This document shows positions 6,167 through 12,547 of a stretch of 12,547 nucleotides of DNA, piece after piece. Numbering within the stretch: position 1 is the first letter of the stretch; the number at the start of each line of letters is the position of its first letter. The notes beneath the pieces were generated by a model. That model was given only the letters and a program-made list of their open reading frames with translations. It ran no database searches and was not told where the DNA came from. The stretch comes from JAVJSU01 sp040219275 (lineage in GTDB: Bacteria > Chloroflexota > Anaerolineae > Aggregatilineales > Phototrophicaceae), in the NCBI GenBank assembly GCA_040219275.1, contig JAVJSU010000068.1, forward strand, positions 1-12,547. Direction: 5' to 3'. A program made the translations under genes and the position numbers.

Positions 6167-7216
6167 TTATCCGCGTACAACGCGAACAATGCGGTCATAT
6201 AAAATCGGTATCGTCGCTTCTGAGTCGCCACCAGTCGAGTTCACGAACAGGATGACAACCGCATCAGCTTCTTCGTCGTAGCGGGCGATACTCTGATAAC
6301 CCAATACCCAACCGGTGTGTTCATACTCATAAATAGAGGAATACATTGCTTGCTCATCTTCACTGAGCAAAGAGCCATCAATAAGTGCGCGCAGGAAGAC
6401 ACCGACATCCTGCGCCGTTGCGATCATCGAACCACCGGGGCCAATATAGTCAATTTCCTTGACATCAGGCTCAATATCATGGTGATAGCCACTGACAACA
6501 TCGTCTAGATTGACCTCACTGAGTAAGCTGTAGCTGTTGGTCAAACCAAGCGGAGACAGAATTTCATCCTGAATATATTGGTGGTGACTAGAATCTAAAA
6601 CCTTATCAAGAATGCTACCGATCAGTAGATAATTCGTGTTGGAATAGCCGTAACGACTATCAGGCTCGAAACTAGCAGGTTCATCGAGTGCAAACACAAG
6701 ATAACCATCAAGATCCGATGGTGGTTCACCCCAGTTCCAGTCAGGATGATCCACAGAATTAGGAATGCCACTACGGTGTTGCAGCATCATTTGTAGAGTG
6801 ATCTGATCGGCATATTCAATCCGACCGACCAGTTCAGGGAAGTGATCCGCCACCGTATCATCCAGTGACAAGACCCCATCATTGACTAACATCACGGTCG
6901 CAGTAGCGATGTATAACTTGCTGATGCTGGCAATCTTGAACAGTGCTTGCGGATCGGCAGGCACTTGCTCCGCCCGATTGTTCCAGCCAGCAGCGTGAAG
7001 GGCTGGGTCTTCACCCGCTTGATCGACATAGACGATCATCCCATCAAGCCCACGATCAACACCACGATCCAGTTCGCCCTGAACGGTGTCTGATAGTGGT
7101 GCTACCCACAGAAAGATAGCGTTCCAGGGTACGAATATTATGGCAGTGATGATCCCAACAATGGGCATGACGATACGCAGAATTTGTATTATGCGTGTTT
7201 TGTTTAGTTTTTGCAT
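6167..7216 (-). CDS. Membrane-anchored beta-lactamase-fold serine hydrolase
   Basis: 349 residues. An uncleaved-looking hydrophobic anchor spans about 9-39 (IVMPIVGIITAIIFV), after a basic N-terminus, placing the catalytic domain outside. Active-site motifs: SISK at 97-100, YSN at 191-193 and HTG at 300-302, followed by WVLGYQS. Family and reaction options are as for the next gene, with which it shares blocks such as YADQITL and FEPxS-YxYSNTNY. The start is the ATG at 7216 because AAGGA lies about 10 nt before it; a GTG at 7234 would add six residues but would put that ribosome site inside the gene. It begins 60 nt after the ADH-B stop, so it may share a transcript with ADH-B. The proteins are not similar in role to module genes, and their link to the modules is unclear. 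Confidence 0.88.
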   Translation of the reverse strand: MQKLNKTRIIQILRIVMPIVGIITAIIFVPWNAIFLWVAPLSDTVQGELDRGVDRGLDGMIVYVDQAGEDPALHAAGWNNRAEQVPADPQALFKIASISKLYIATATVMLVNDGVLSLDDTVADHFPELVGRIEYADQITLQMMLQHRSGIPNSVDHPDWNWGEPPSDLDGYLVFALDEPASFEPDSRYGYSNTNYLLIGSILDKVLDSSHHQYIQDEILSPLGLTNSYSLLSEVNLDDVVSGYHHDIEPDVKEIDYIGPGGSMIATAQDVGVFLRALIDGSLLSEDEQAMYSSIYEYEHTGWVLGYQSIARYDEEADAVVILFVNSTGGDSEATIPILYDRIVRVVRG

Positions 7217-7276
7217 TGTGTTTCTTTCCTTCACTCGCTATCTGCCTACCAATTACTCGGTCGCTTGCTGTTCCTG

Positions 7277-8242
7277 CTAATCATCCTGGACAACGATTAC
7301 AACCTTACCGCTGATCCGCTTGCTACCCTGCATTGCCATCGCTTCAGCGGTTTCTTCCAGCGGGAAGGTACGGTCAATCACGGATTTGACCTCGCCAGAC
7401 GCCATGAGTTGCGCCAGTGTGGTGAGGTCATCGGTTTTGAACTGTGCCACATAATTGAAAACCCGCGACTCTTTCTCCGATGCCTTGTGTTCCTGCAACT
7501 TAGCCATAAACTCCATAATATCGGTGCCCAGTGCCCCTACTGAAACCATACGTCCTTCGGGCGTGAGGTTCTGGACACATACATCAAGAGGGCGATCACC
7601 GACCATATCCAGAATAAGTTCATAGGGGCCTGTGCCACTCCAATCTTGCTGAGTGTAGTCGATCACCTCATCGGCACCGATGCGCTTCACCATGTCGATG
7701 TTGCGTGTGCTACACACCGCCGTTACATGAGCCTTGAAGGATTTGGCGATCTGTACAGCGTAAATCCCTACACCGCCGGACGAACCAATGATCAAAATAC
7801 GCTGACCGGGTGCGATGTGCCCCTGGTCACGTAACCCCTGCAAAGCCGTAAGCCCTCCGGTGGGGATGGCGGCAGCATCCACAAACGAGACATTCTCCGG
7901 CTTGTGGACGAGATTCTTCTCTGCGGCGATAGCGTACTCGGCAAAAGCGCCTTTCGCCGCCCCAAAGACGGCATCGCCTACGTGAAACCGTGTGACATCT
8001 TGCCCAACCGAAACAACCGTTCCAGCACAATCACCACCCATCGTGGGATCGGTCGGTTGTGGGTCACCGTACATCTGGCGGAGCATCGGAATCTTGCCTT
8101 CCATGCGATGCCAGTAGGAAGGGTTGGTTGCCGCCGCGTGTATTTTAACCAGGACTTGATCCTCTTGCGGTGTGGGCTGGTCAACCTCCTCCAATGTCAG
8201 AACATCCGGTGTGCCATATTTACGTGCGAGTATTGCTCTCAT
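7277..8242 (-). CDS. NAD(P)-dependent zinc-free alcohol dehydrogenase / quinone oxidoreductase (ADH-B)
   Basis: 321 residues, complete, typical length for a quinone-oxidoreductase-like medium-chain reductase. The N-terminal GroES-like domain (MRAILARKYGTPDVLTLEEV) is followed by DCAGTVVSVGQDV (71-83), the Rossmann loop GSSGGVG (153-159), GADEVIDYT (189-197) and the C-terminal GKVVIVV. No structural zinc cysteine cluster is seen. The expected role is NADPH-dependent reduction of quinones or unsaturated carbonyls in the cytosol; the substrate is unknown. AAGGAA, 7-8 nt before the ATG, fixes the start. It stands in the same place after module B as ADH-A does after module A, but by eye the two proteins share only family-level similarity. 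Its 183-bp upstream gap holds several inverted repeats. Two serine hydrolase genes follow closely and may be co-transcribed. Confidence 0.92.
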   Translation of the reverse strand: MRAILARKYGTPDVLTLEEVDQPTPQEDQVLVKIHAAATNPSYWHRMEGKIPMLRQMYGDPQPTDPTMGGDCAGTVVSVGQDVTRFHVGDAVFGAAKGAFAEYAIAAEKNLVHKPENVSFVDAAAIPTGGLTALQGLRDQGHIAPGQRILIIGSSGGVGIYAVQIAKSFKAHVTAVCSTRNIDMVKRIGADEVIDYTQQDWSGTGPYELILDMVGDRPLDVCVQNLTPEGRMVSVGALGTDIMEFMAKLQEHKASEKESRVFNYVAQFKTDDLTTLAQLMASGEVKSVIDRTFPLEETAEAMAMQGSKRISGKVVIVVQDD

Positions 8243-8283
8243 GTTTTTTTCCTTATGATTGATTAATTAGAACGTTCATCGTG

Positions 8284-8332
8284 CTTGAAGCGTTTCAAGT
8301 CAACAAACTTGTACGCAATCGGACTGTTGACT
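8284..8332 (-). promoter_or_regulatory. Cluster of overlapping inverted repeats upstream of ADH-B
   Basis: Three dyads overlap in 49 bases: CTTGAA-GCGT-TTCAAG (8284-8299), CAAGT-CAACAA-ACTTG (8296-8311) and AGTCAACA with TGTTGACT 19 bases apart (8298-8305 and 8325-8332). A TTGACT hexamer on the minus strand lies in the middle, but I find no well-spaced -10. The site may be an operator for ADH-B and the hydrolases. It is absent from the ADH-A upstream region. Confidence 0.35.
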
Positions 8333-8425
8333 GTCGCAATGTGTAGGCCCCTGCAAAGGCCGGTGGGCAGACGAAAGGCATCGTGGAGCGACATATGCAT
8401 GCCGCCCCATTGTGTACCGTACGTT

Positions 8426-9127
8426 TTAGTCTCTGTTGCGAAGGAGTACGACCCCACACCAGATGTACCAGACGATCAGGCCCAGCCCGAATAGTGCGCC
8501 GACATCGGTTAGCATTGGGACCAGTGTCACAACACCTGCTGCGCCAAAGATCATCCCTGCGATGTTCAGAGACTTCGGCAGTCCGCCGCGCATGGCTGCC
8601 AAACTCAGGGTGGCGACCCATAGCCCACCGACAATCTCATTACCACCGCCGATACCGCGCCCAACCGCATCAATCGCTGCCCAAACCGTTCCTGCCTGAT
8701 CCGGGTTGACAGTGTACATGTCCAGAACGGTTGCCGCGCCGATATTGGCAACCATGCCACTGCCGATTACCAATGCCGACCAGATCAACCCCAGCGCGGC
8801 GGCAATCTGTGAGAGAGCTGGGGCGCTGTCCTTCAGCCGCTCATGAATGGCGAGTGTCAGCACGGCCTGGACGATGCCAAACAGCACATAGATGACAAGG
8901 TTCCAGATGTAGAACATCGTCTGGTTATCCTTCAAGAACTCAACGGTTTCGACGGTGCTGAGGTCGCCGGTGGTCAATGGCTCGAAGGTGGTAACGAACA
9001 GGGCGAAGCCGAACAGGAAGGTAAGGGCGGCGATAATCCCGGCGATGCCACCCATGCGTTGTAGGCTGGCGGGGCGATTCTCGGTACGGGCAAAGGTATT
9101 GTCTGTATTCTGTGCAATTGCGGTCAT
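8426..9127 (-). CDS. Six-helix integral membrane protein of unknown function, module B copy
   Basis: 233 residues with the same six-segment pattern as the 1056-1739 protein. The N-terminal 65 or so residues are distinct (MTAIAQNTDNTFARTENRPA, then LTFLFGFALFVTTFEPLTTG). From FYIWNLVIYVLFG to the end it is almost the same, with five differences seen (A/V, V/I, V/A, W/L, S/R). The start is supported by AAGGAG 8 nt before the ATG, at the same place as in copy A. The first 11 bases of this gene, ATGACCGCAAT, also begin the 32-aa ORF upstream. It lies 183 nt before ADH-B. Function unknown; a DUF4386-like membrane protein is my best but weak suggestion. Confidence 0.82.
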   Translation of the reverse strand: MTAIAQNTDNTFARTENRPASLQRMGGIAGIIAALTFLFGFALFVTTFEPLTTGDLSTVETVEFLKDNQTMFYIWNLVIYVLFGIVQAVLTLAIHERLKDSAPALSQIAAALGLIWSALVIGSGMVANIGAATVLDMYTVNPDQAGTVWAAIDAVGRGIGGGNEIVGGLWVATLSLAAMRGGLPKSLNIAGMIFGAAGVVTLVPMLTDVGALFGLGLIVWYIWCGVVLLRNRD

Positions 9128-9175
9128 GATAGTTTCTCCTTATTGAATAGATTTGCAATTTGAAATAGATACGAC

Positions 9176-9274
9176 TCAGGATGTGGATTTTTCACGTTGA
9201 ACTCTGACTGACAGAGTAAAGCTGACTTTTACTTGAGCGATAATAATCTGCAAAAATGCTGTGATTGCGGTCAT
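9176..9274 (-). CDS. 32-residue hydrophobic microprotein, module B copy
   Basis: Same start, stop and length as the 1789-1887 ORF, with the same AAAGGG ribosome site overlapping the TAA of the 78-aa gene 12 nt upstream. It begins MTAITAFLQIIIAQV and ends QREKSTS. Compared with copy A, the changes in codons 11, 15 and 20 are silent and those in 23, 24 and 29 are not. The apolar middle and charged tail are kept. It may be a membrane-associated microprotein or a leader peptide for the membrane-protein gene 48 nt downstream. Confidence 0.55.
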   Translation of the reverse strand: MTAITAFLQIIIAQVKVSFTLSVRVQREKSTS

Positions 9275-9286
9275 GATGTTTTCCCT

Positions 9287-9523
9287 TTATCCTGTTGTAT
9301 CCACACGATTGACCGAGAGCAAAGGCAAACTCAGGTCGCGGATTTGCCGGAGCAGTCCATGCAGTGCCGCCTGGTCAATCACTTCGCAGATGAGCAGTGT
9401 TGTACCATCGTCCTCGGATGTGACCGTCACGCCGCCGAACCAATCACCCCACCCCCTGTCCAGGTGTCCCTGGAGCCGGATGTGATAAAGCATCGGTTCT
9501 GGCTTGTTTGGCGTATCTGCCAT
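9287..9523 (-). CDS. 78-aa conserved protein of unknown function (YHIRxQGHLD / DQAALHGLL type), module B copy
   Basis: Identical to the 1900-2136 protein except K7 and E37. About seven base differences are seen over 237. It has the same AGGA ribosome site, the same 119-nt distance from the regulator and the same 12-nt gap to the 32-aa ORF. Near-identity here contrasts with the exchanged sensor of the adjacent regulator. It is first gene of the module B operon and soluble by sequence; role unknown. Confidence 0.85.
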   Translation of the reverse strand: MADTPNKPEPMLYHIRLQGHLDRGWGDWFGGVTVTSEDDGTTLLICEVIDQAALHGLLRQIRDLSLPLLSVNRVDTTG

Positions 9524-9541
9524 CGTGTGTTCCTGTGCACT

Positions 9542-9570
9542 TGCTTGTCTCGATCAATATGAAACAAGCA
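9542..9570 (-). promoter_or_regulatory. Stem-forming dyad before the 78-aa gene, copy B
   Basis: On the minus strand the arms TGCTTGTTTC and GAGACAAGCA flank the same nine-base loop as copy A. Its single G-T pair sits one position away from the one in copy A, so both differences preserve the stem. It overlaps the TATGCT element. Confidence 0.5.
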
Positions 9571-9595
9571 TAGCCCTCAGAGGGTGTTGTTGTGA
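9567..9595 (-). promoter_or_regulatory. Candidate promoter of the 78aa-32aa-membrane protein operon, copy B
   Basis: TCACAA (9595-9590), a 17-bp spacer and TATGCT (9572-9567), with the same hexamers and spacing as copy A. Part of the spacer differs between copies (CTCTGAGGGC against GCCTGACGTG next to the -10). Confidence 0.4.
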
Positions 9596-9626
9596 TGACA
9601 CCAAAGTGTTGTTAGGGGGTGTTGTT
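9584..9626 (-). promoter_or_regulatory. Three AACAACAC direct repeats, candidate operator, copy B
   Basis: AACAACAC at 9626-9619, 9613-9606 and 9591-9584, with the same 13- and 22-bp offsets as copy A. Probable binding sites for the module regulators, whose HTH domains differ at only about four residues. Confidence 0.5.
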
Positions 9627-9642
9627 CTTGGGGAAGAGGGGT

Positions 9643-12354
9643 TTAAATCAGGCCGAGTTCGCGGGCACGAGCAACCGCCTCTGTGCGTCTTTTGACCTGG
9701 AGTTTCTGGTAGATGTTCCGGTTATGGCCCTTGATGGTATCCAATGCTACAAAGAGACGTTTACTGATCTCACGATTAGAAAGACCATCGGCAACCAAAC
9801 GCAAGACTTCTAATTCGCGGTCACTCAAGGGATCAATGAGGGGTTGTGACGTGTGTGATGTTTCTGCGCTTGAAGCGTTTTCAAACGCCGCTAGCAATTT
9901 TCGTGAATAGGACGGCAAGACATTTTGTGCCAATGCTTCGGATAGCATGGCTTTCATGGGCAAACCCTCATCCACAAAAACGCGAATGTATCCCTCCGGT
10001 TCTGCAAGTTGGAGTGCTTTTTGCAATCCGTTGAGCGCGTCTTCCCGGTTTCCGAGAGACCAGTGTAATCGCGCCTGTAGAACACTGATTTCAATCACAC
10101 TACCCATACGCTTATCGGTTTTGGCTGCGTCAAGCAATCGTTCCAACAGATTTGTCAGCGCATGGATCGTATTTGCTGCATCACCGTTTTCGATAAGGAC
10201 GATGTGAAGGCGTGCCAGCGTCATCAGTTCGTATTCATTCAAGTACGTGACATCGCTATCCAATGTCAAGCCTCGGTCTTGCGCCCAAATTGAGGCTCTG
10301 TTCAGTTGTCCCTGTTTGATCCAAATGTGCGCTCTCAAAGCAGGTATAGGTTGACTATTGGGTAAAGGTGTAACGTAGTTGAGACTTTCCGCTTCATCAA
10401 GAAACTTTACCGCGGTGTCAAAATCACCCGATATTTGTTCCATACGCGCCTGAACTTTGCAAAAACGTGTGCGCCAAATGGGTAGACCTGCCTGCTCACC
10501 TAGCGCCTCGCTTTTGTCCAAATATGCTTGTGCTGTCACCAGATTATTCTGTTCACGGTAGAGATCGCCCAATCCCAGATACAGATCAGCTATTCCCTGA
10601 ACCAAGTAGGGCTGTGATTCTGCAACTTGTATGCCCTTCTGGTAAATGGCTATCGCATCCAATAGCCGTCCTTGTCCTAGCCTAACATCTGCCAGACCAA
10701 AGGTGCTGCTCAGGGCAAAGTGGATATTGTCCATTTTGTACATAAGATTCATACCGTCTGACATGAATTGATAAGCGGCTTCAAGATTACCGGTATACCA
10801 GTGAGCAAGACCCAGCATAGATGTCGCTATGCCACGTCGATGATGATCGTCTTCCTCTGCAAGTGTCAACACCTGCTCACCATACTTGATCGTATTTGGA
10901 ACATCACCCAATGCCAGCGAATAGTAGGTGCGGGCGGATGCAATGATTGCGGGCAATCGTTGAAATGCTTCCTGATCCGCAATGATCATCTCTAATTCTG
11001 GGGAGTCTGTTGCATTTGGTCTCGATAGCCACCGTTCAGCATCACGCAGCCGTTCATCAGCAGCATGTGGATTACCAAAGTTTAGCAGCGCCCACCCGTA
11101 ACCTGCACTGAGCACAGGACGATTGCGATAGACCGAATCGGGCAAGCTCTGCATCCATGTGTGTAGTTCCCGACTCTGAAAAGTGTTTGAATGCAATGTT
11201 GCCCATACTTGTTCAATCATACCTGCCGCCCGCTCAAAATCTTGAGCGATGAGCGCATGATGGATCGCCTCAGACGGTTGATCGTGTTGTTCAAACCAAT
11301 GGCTGGCTCGTATGTGCAAATCGTTGATCTTGATGCTTGTAGATTCTCCCATGCGCTTACGCAGTAGATCACCAAACAAATGATGATAGCGATACCATCG
11401 GCGCTCGTTATCCAGTGGGATCAAAAACAGGTTTGCTTGCCGAATATGTTCGAGCGTTGCTAGAGCATCTTCATCGTCCTGCAAGATCGCCGCGCACAGC
11501 GATCCGCACAGACGCTCCAGAATGGATGTCTTCAGCAGAAAATCACGAATTTGTGTCGGCTGCTGGCTCAGAACTTCTTCAATCAGATAATCCAGTACAA
11601 AGTGATGGCTACCCGTGAAAGACTGGATGAATCCACCGACATCGTCTTGCCCTTGCATGGAAATAGCCGCCAACTGCAAACCCGCGATCCATCCCTCAGT
11701 GCGTTGCTCCAATGCGGCGACATCGTCTGGCGCAAGTGATAATCCCATCGCGGTATTGAGAAACTCGGAGGCTTCATCTGTTGTGAAGCGCAGATCAGCC
11801 GCACGAATTTCGCTCAACTGCCCCCGCGCCCGTAAACGCGCCAGCGGCAAACGTGGATCTTCGCGGGTTGTGATGACCAGATGCATCTGGGGCGGTTGAT
11901 TGTCGATGAGGAATGCCAGTGACTTGTCAATTTCATGACTATCGAGAACGTGATAATCATCCAGCACCAGCACAAATTCATATGGAATTGCCGCCAGTTC
12001 ATTGAGCAGCGGTGTCAGCAGCGAGGCGATGGGCGGCGGCTGCGGTGATTCGAGCAAGTTCAGTATGTCTTTGCCAATTTCTGGTTTAATGGTTTGCAGT
12101 GCAGCGACGATGTAGTTCAGGAAGCGAATCGGGTCGCTATCGACTTCATCCAGGGAGAGCCATGCAACTTGAAGTTCGTTTGCGCTAATCCACTCCGTTA
12201 TCAGTGTCGTCTTGCCACATCCGGCAGGGGCAGAAACCAGCGTCAATTTGCCGTGCAAACCTACATTGAAACGTTCAATCAATCGCGGACGTAGCACTGA
12301 ATCAGGGCGCAATACAGGTTTATAGAGTTTGGTTGCAAGAATTTGAGTTGACAT
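9643..12354 (-). CDS. MalT-like (LAL/STAND) LuxR-family transcriptional regulator, module B
   Basis: 903 residues from the ATG at 12354, which aligns with the start of regulator A (MSTQILATKLY). An in-frame ATG at 12378 would add eight residues but lies upstream of the predicted transcription start. STAND NTPase: Walker A APAGCGKT at 42-49, Walker B FVLVLDDYH at 127-135, ITTRED at 161-166, YRYHHLFGDLLRKR at 321-334. The TPR-like sensor spans about 334-786 (for example LYLGLGDLYREQNN, HWYTGNLEAAY). The LuxR helix-turn-helix is at 839-903. As in MalT, a ligand presumably binds the helical part and triggers ATP-dependent assembly on DNA. The sensor is some 30 residues longer than that of regulator A and only distantly related, so the inducer may differ, while the HTH suggests the same DNA sites. 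No Shine-Dalgarno sequence is seen. Confidence 0.93.
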   Translation of the reverse strand: MSTQILATKLYKPVLRPDSVLRPRLIERFNVGLHGKLTLVSAPAGCGKTTLITEWISANELQVAWLSLDEVDSDPIRFLNYIVAALQTIKPEIGKDILNLLESPQPPPIASLLTPLLNELAAIPYEFVLVLDDYHVLDSHEIDKSLAFLIDNQPPQMHLVITTREDPRLPLARLRARGQLSEIRAADLRFTTDEASEFLNTAMGLSLAPDDVAALEQRTEGWIAGLQLAAISMQGQDDVGGFIQSFTGSHHFVLDYLIEEVLSQQPTQIRDFLLKTSILERLCGSLCAAILQDDEDALATLEHIRQANLFLIPLDNERRWYRYHHLFGDLLRKRMGESTSIKINDLHIRASHWFEQHDQPSEAIHHALIAQDFERAAGMIEQVWATLHSNTFQSRELHTWMQSLPDSVYRNRPVLSAGYGWALLNFGNPHAADERLRDAERWLSRPNATDSPELEMIIADQEAFQRLPAIIASARTYYSLALGDVPNTIKYGEQVLTLAEEDDHHRRGIATSMLGLAHWYTGNLEAAYQFMSDGMNLMYKMDNIHFALSSTFGLADVRLGQGRLLDAIAIYQKGIQVAESQPYLVQGIADLYLGLGDLYREQNNLVTAQAYLDKSEALGEQAGLPIWRTRFCKVQARMEQISGDFDTAVKFLDEAESLNYVTPLPNSQPIPALRAHIWIKQGQLNRASIWAQDRGLTLDSDVTYLNEYELMTLARLHIVLIENGDAANTIHALTNLLERLLDAAKTDKRMGSVIEISVLQARLHWSLGNREDALNGLQKALQLAEPEGYIRVFVDEGLPMKAMLSEALAQNVLPSYSRKLLAAFENASSAETSHTSQPLIDPLSDRELEVLRLVADGLSNREISKRLFVALDTIKGHNRNIYQKLQVKRRTEAVARARELGLI

Positions 12355-12360
12355 ACGCCA

Positions 12361-12389
12361 AGTATAGCTTGCACCCACACGGGTTACGA
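12361..12389 (-). promoter_or_regulatory. Leaderless promoter of regulator B
   Basis: TCGTAA (12389-12384), 17 bp, TATACT (12366-12361), then 6 nt to the ATG at 12354. Same elements and spacing as for regulator A with a largely different spacer, which argues that the hexamers are under selection. The probable IS end lies 18 bp upstream of the -35. Confidence 0.6.
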
Positions 12390-12407
12390 GAAATGACGTG
12401 TCGAAAC

Positions 12408-12547
12408 CAGGGTAATCGCATCAAATTCGAGTGAGCAGTTGCAACAAGAATGAATTGTCCATTGCAGCGCGGAAACGTTTTTGCCTCAAACTGCTCTTGG
12501 TTTTATTCTGTTTGAGTAGATTCAGTGCAATGGTGCGGAGCACAGCC
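12408..12547 (-). mobile_element. 3' end of an ISAs1-family insertion sequence, cut by window
   Basis: Contains the transposase C-terminus (12421-12546). Thirteen bases beyond its stop the plus strand reads CAGGGTAATCGCATC. A CAGGG tip is what I recall for ISAs1-family terminal inverted repeats, so the element probably ends at 12408. The other end and the target duplication lie outside the window. Confidence 0.6.
12421..12546 (-). CDS. ISAs1-family transposase, C-terminal 41 residues only
   Basis: The minus strand from the window edge is open to a TGA at 12423-12421. It encodes AVLRTIALNLLKQNKTKSSL followed by RQKRFRAAMDNSFLLQLLTRI. This matches the characteristic tail of ISAs1 (H-repeat-like) DDE transposases, which end in a helix of the form xxIALNLLKQ followed by a basic KRxxAxWDxxYLLxLL. 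Full proteins are about 370 residues, so roughly nine tenths lie outside. Transcription runs toward regulator B, whose ATG is 66 nt further on, and no terminator is visible between them. Confidence 0.75.
   Translation of the reverse strand, partial: AVLRTIALNLLKQNKTKSSLRQKRFRAAMDNSFLLQLLTRI

Larger units (their letters stand above)
8401..12392 (-). repeat. Duplicated four-gene module, copy B
   Basis: Counterpart of 1031-4909 in the same orientation. Homology runs from TTCTCGTAA at 12392-12384 to about 25 nt past the membrane-protein stop (8426). The intergenic distances are preserved: 119 nt from regulator to 78-aa gene, 12 nt from 78-aa gene to 32-aa ORF, and 48-49 nt to the membrane protein. 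The two copies are separated by ADH-B and the two serine hydrolase genes. An insertion sequence end lies just beyond its upstream boundary. Confidence 0.9.

Noticed and set aside
7217..7234. GTG start adding six residues to the membrane-anchored hydrolase
   Set aside because: It would place the AAGGA ribosome site inside the coding region, and nothing suitable precedes the GTG.
8243..8283. TTGACT with TAATTA as an ADH-B promoter
   Set aside because: The two hexamers are 28 bp apart, too far for a usual sigma70-type promoter.
8383..8709. Plus-strand ORFs opposite the membrane-protein genes that are alike in both modules (also 1066-1329 and 8436-8699)
   Set aside because: Their similarity simply follows from the near-identical DNA of the two copies, and the minus-strand gene explains the conservation.
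12355..12378. Upstream ATG adding MGASYTWR to regulator B
   Set aside because: It lies over the conserved -10 element and is absent from regulator A; the shared MSTQILATKLY start is better.

Overview
The window reads as chromosomal DNA of a free-living bacterium, most likely a Chloroflexota (Anaerolineae-like) member. This rests on family resemblance only: large MalT/LAL-type LuxR regulators beside a small 'YHIRxQGHLD...DQAALHGLL' protein, zinc-free medium-chain reductases, and moderate G+C. No rRNA, tRNA or CRISPR array is visible, and no gene-free stretch exceeds 300 bases. Every gene I accept is on the minus strand, so the text follows transcription from right to left.

Layout. At the right edge lies the 3' end of an ISAs1-like insertion sequence (transposase C-terminus at 12421-12546, probable IS end at 12408). 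Next comes module B (8401-12392): a 903-aa LuxR/MalT-type regulator, a 78-aa protein, a 32-aa microprotein and a six-helix membrane protein. It is followed by a quinone-oxidoreductase-like dehydrogenase (ADH-B) and two exported or membrane-anchored serine hydrolases of the beta-lactamase fold. After a hairpin terminator candidate comes module A (1031-4909), with the same four genes in the same order and an 871-aa regulator. A second dehydrogenase (ADH-A) follows and runs off the left edge.

The main feature is the duplicated four-gene module. Its divergence is very uneven. The 78-aa gene, the 32-aa ORF and the 3' two thirds of the membrane-protein gene are about 97% or nearly identical. The regulator ATPase is about 85% identical in protein and its DNA-binding domain about 94%. 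The ligand-sensing TPR-like region between them (421 versus 453 residues) is replaced by an only distantly related sequence. This looks like a sensory module whose input domain was exchanged while its output was kept.

Comparing the two copies also exposes probable control sites. Each regulator has a promoter (TCGTAA, 17 bp, TATACT) ending 6 nt before its ATG, with no Shine-Dalgarno sequence, so a leaderless mRNA is likely. Each 78-aa gene is preceded by three GTGTTGTT repeats at fixed spacing and by a stem-forming dyad over a TATGCT -10-like element. The simplest working model is that each regulator senses a different, unknown signal and drives its own 78aa-32aa-membrane protein operon, perhaps with the downstream dehydrogenase. 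The functions of the three small output genes are not known to me.
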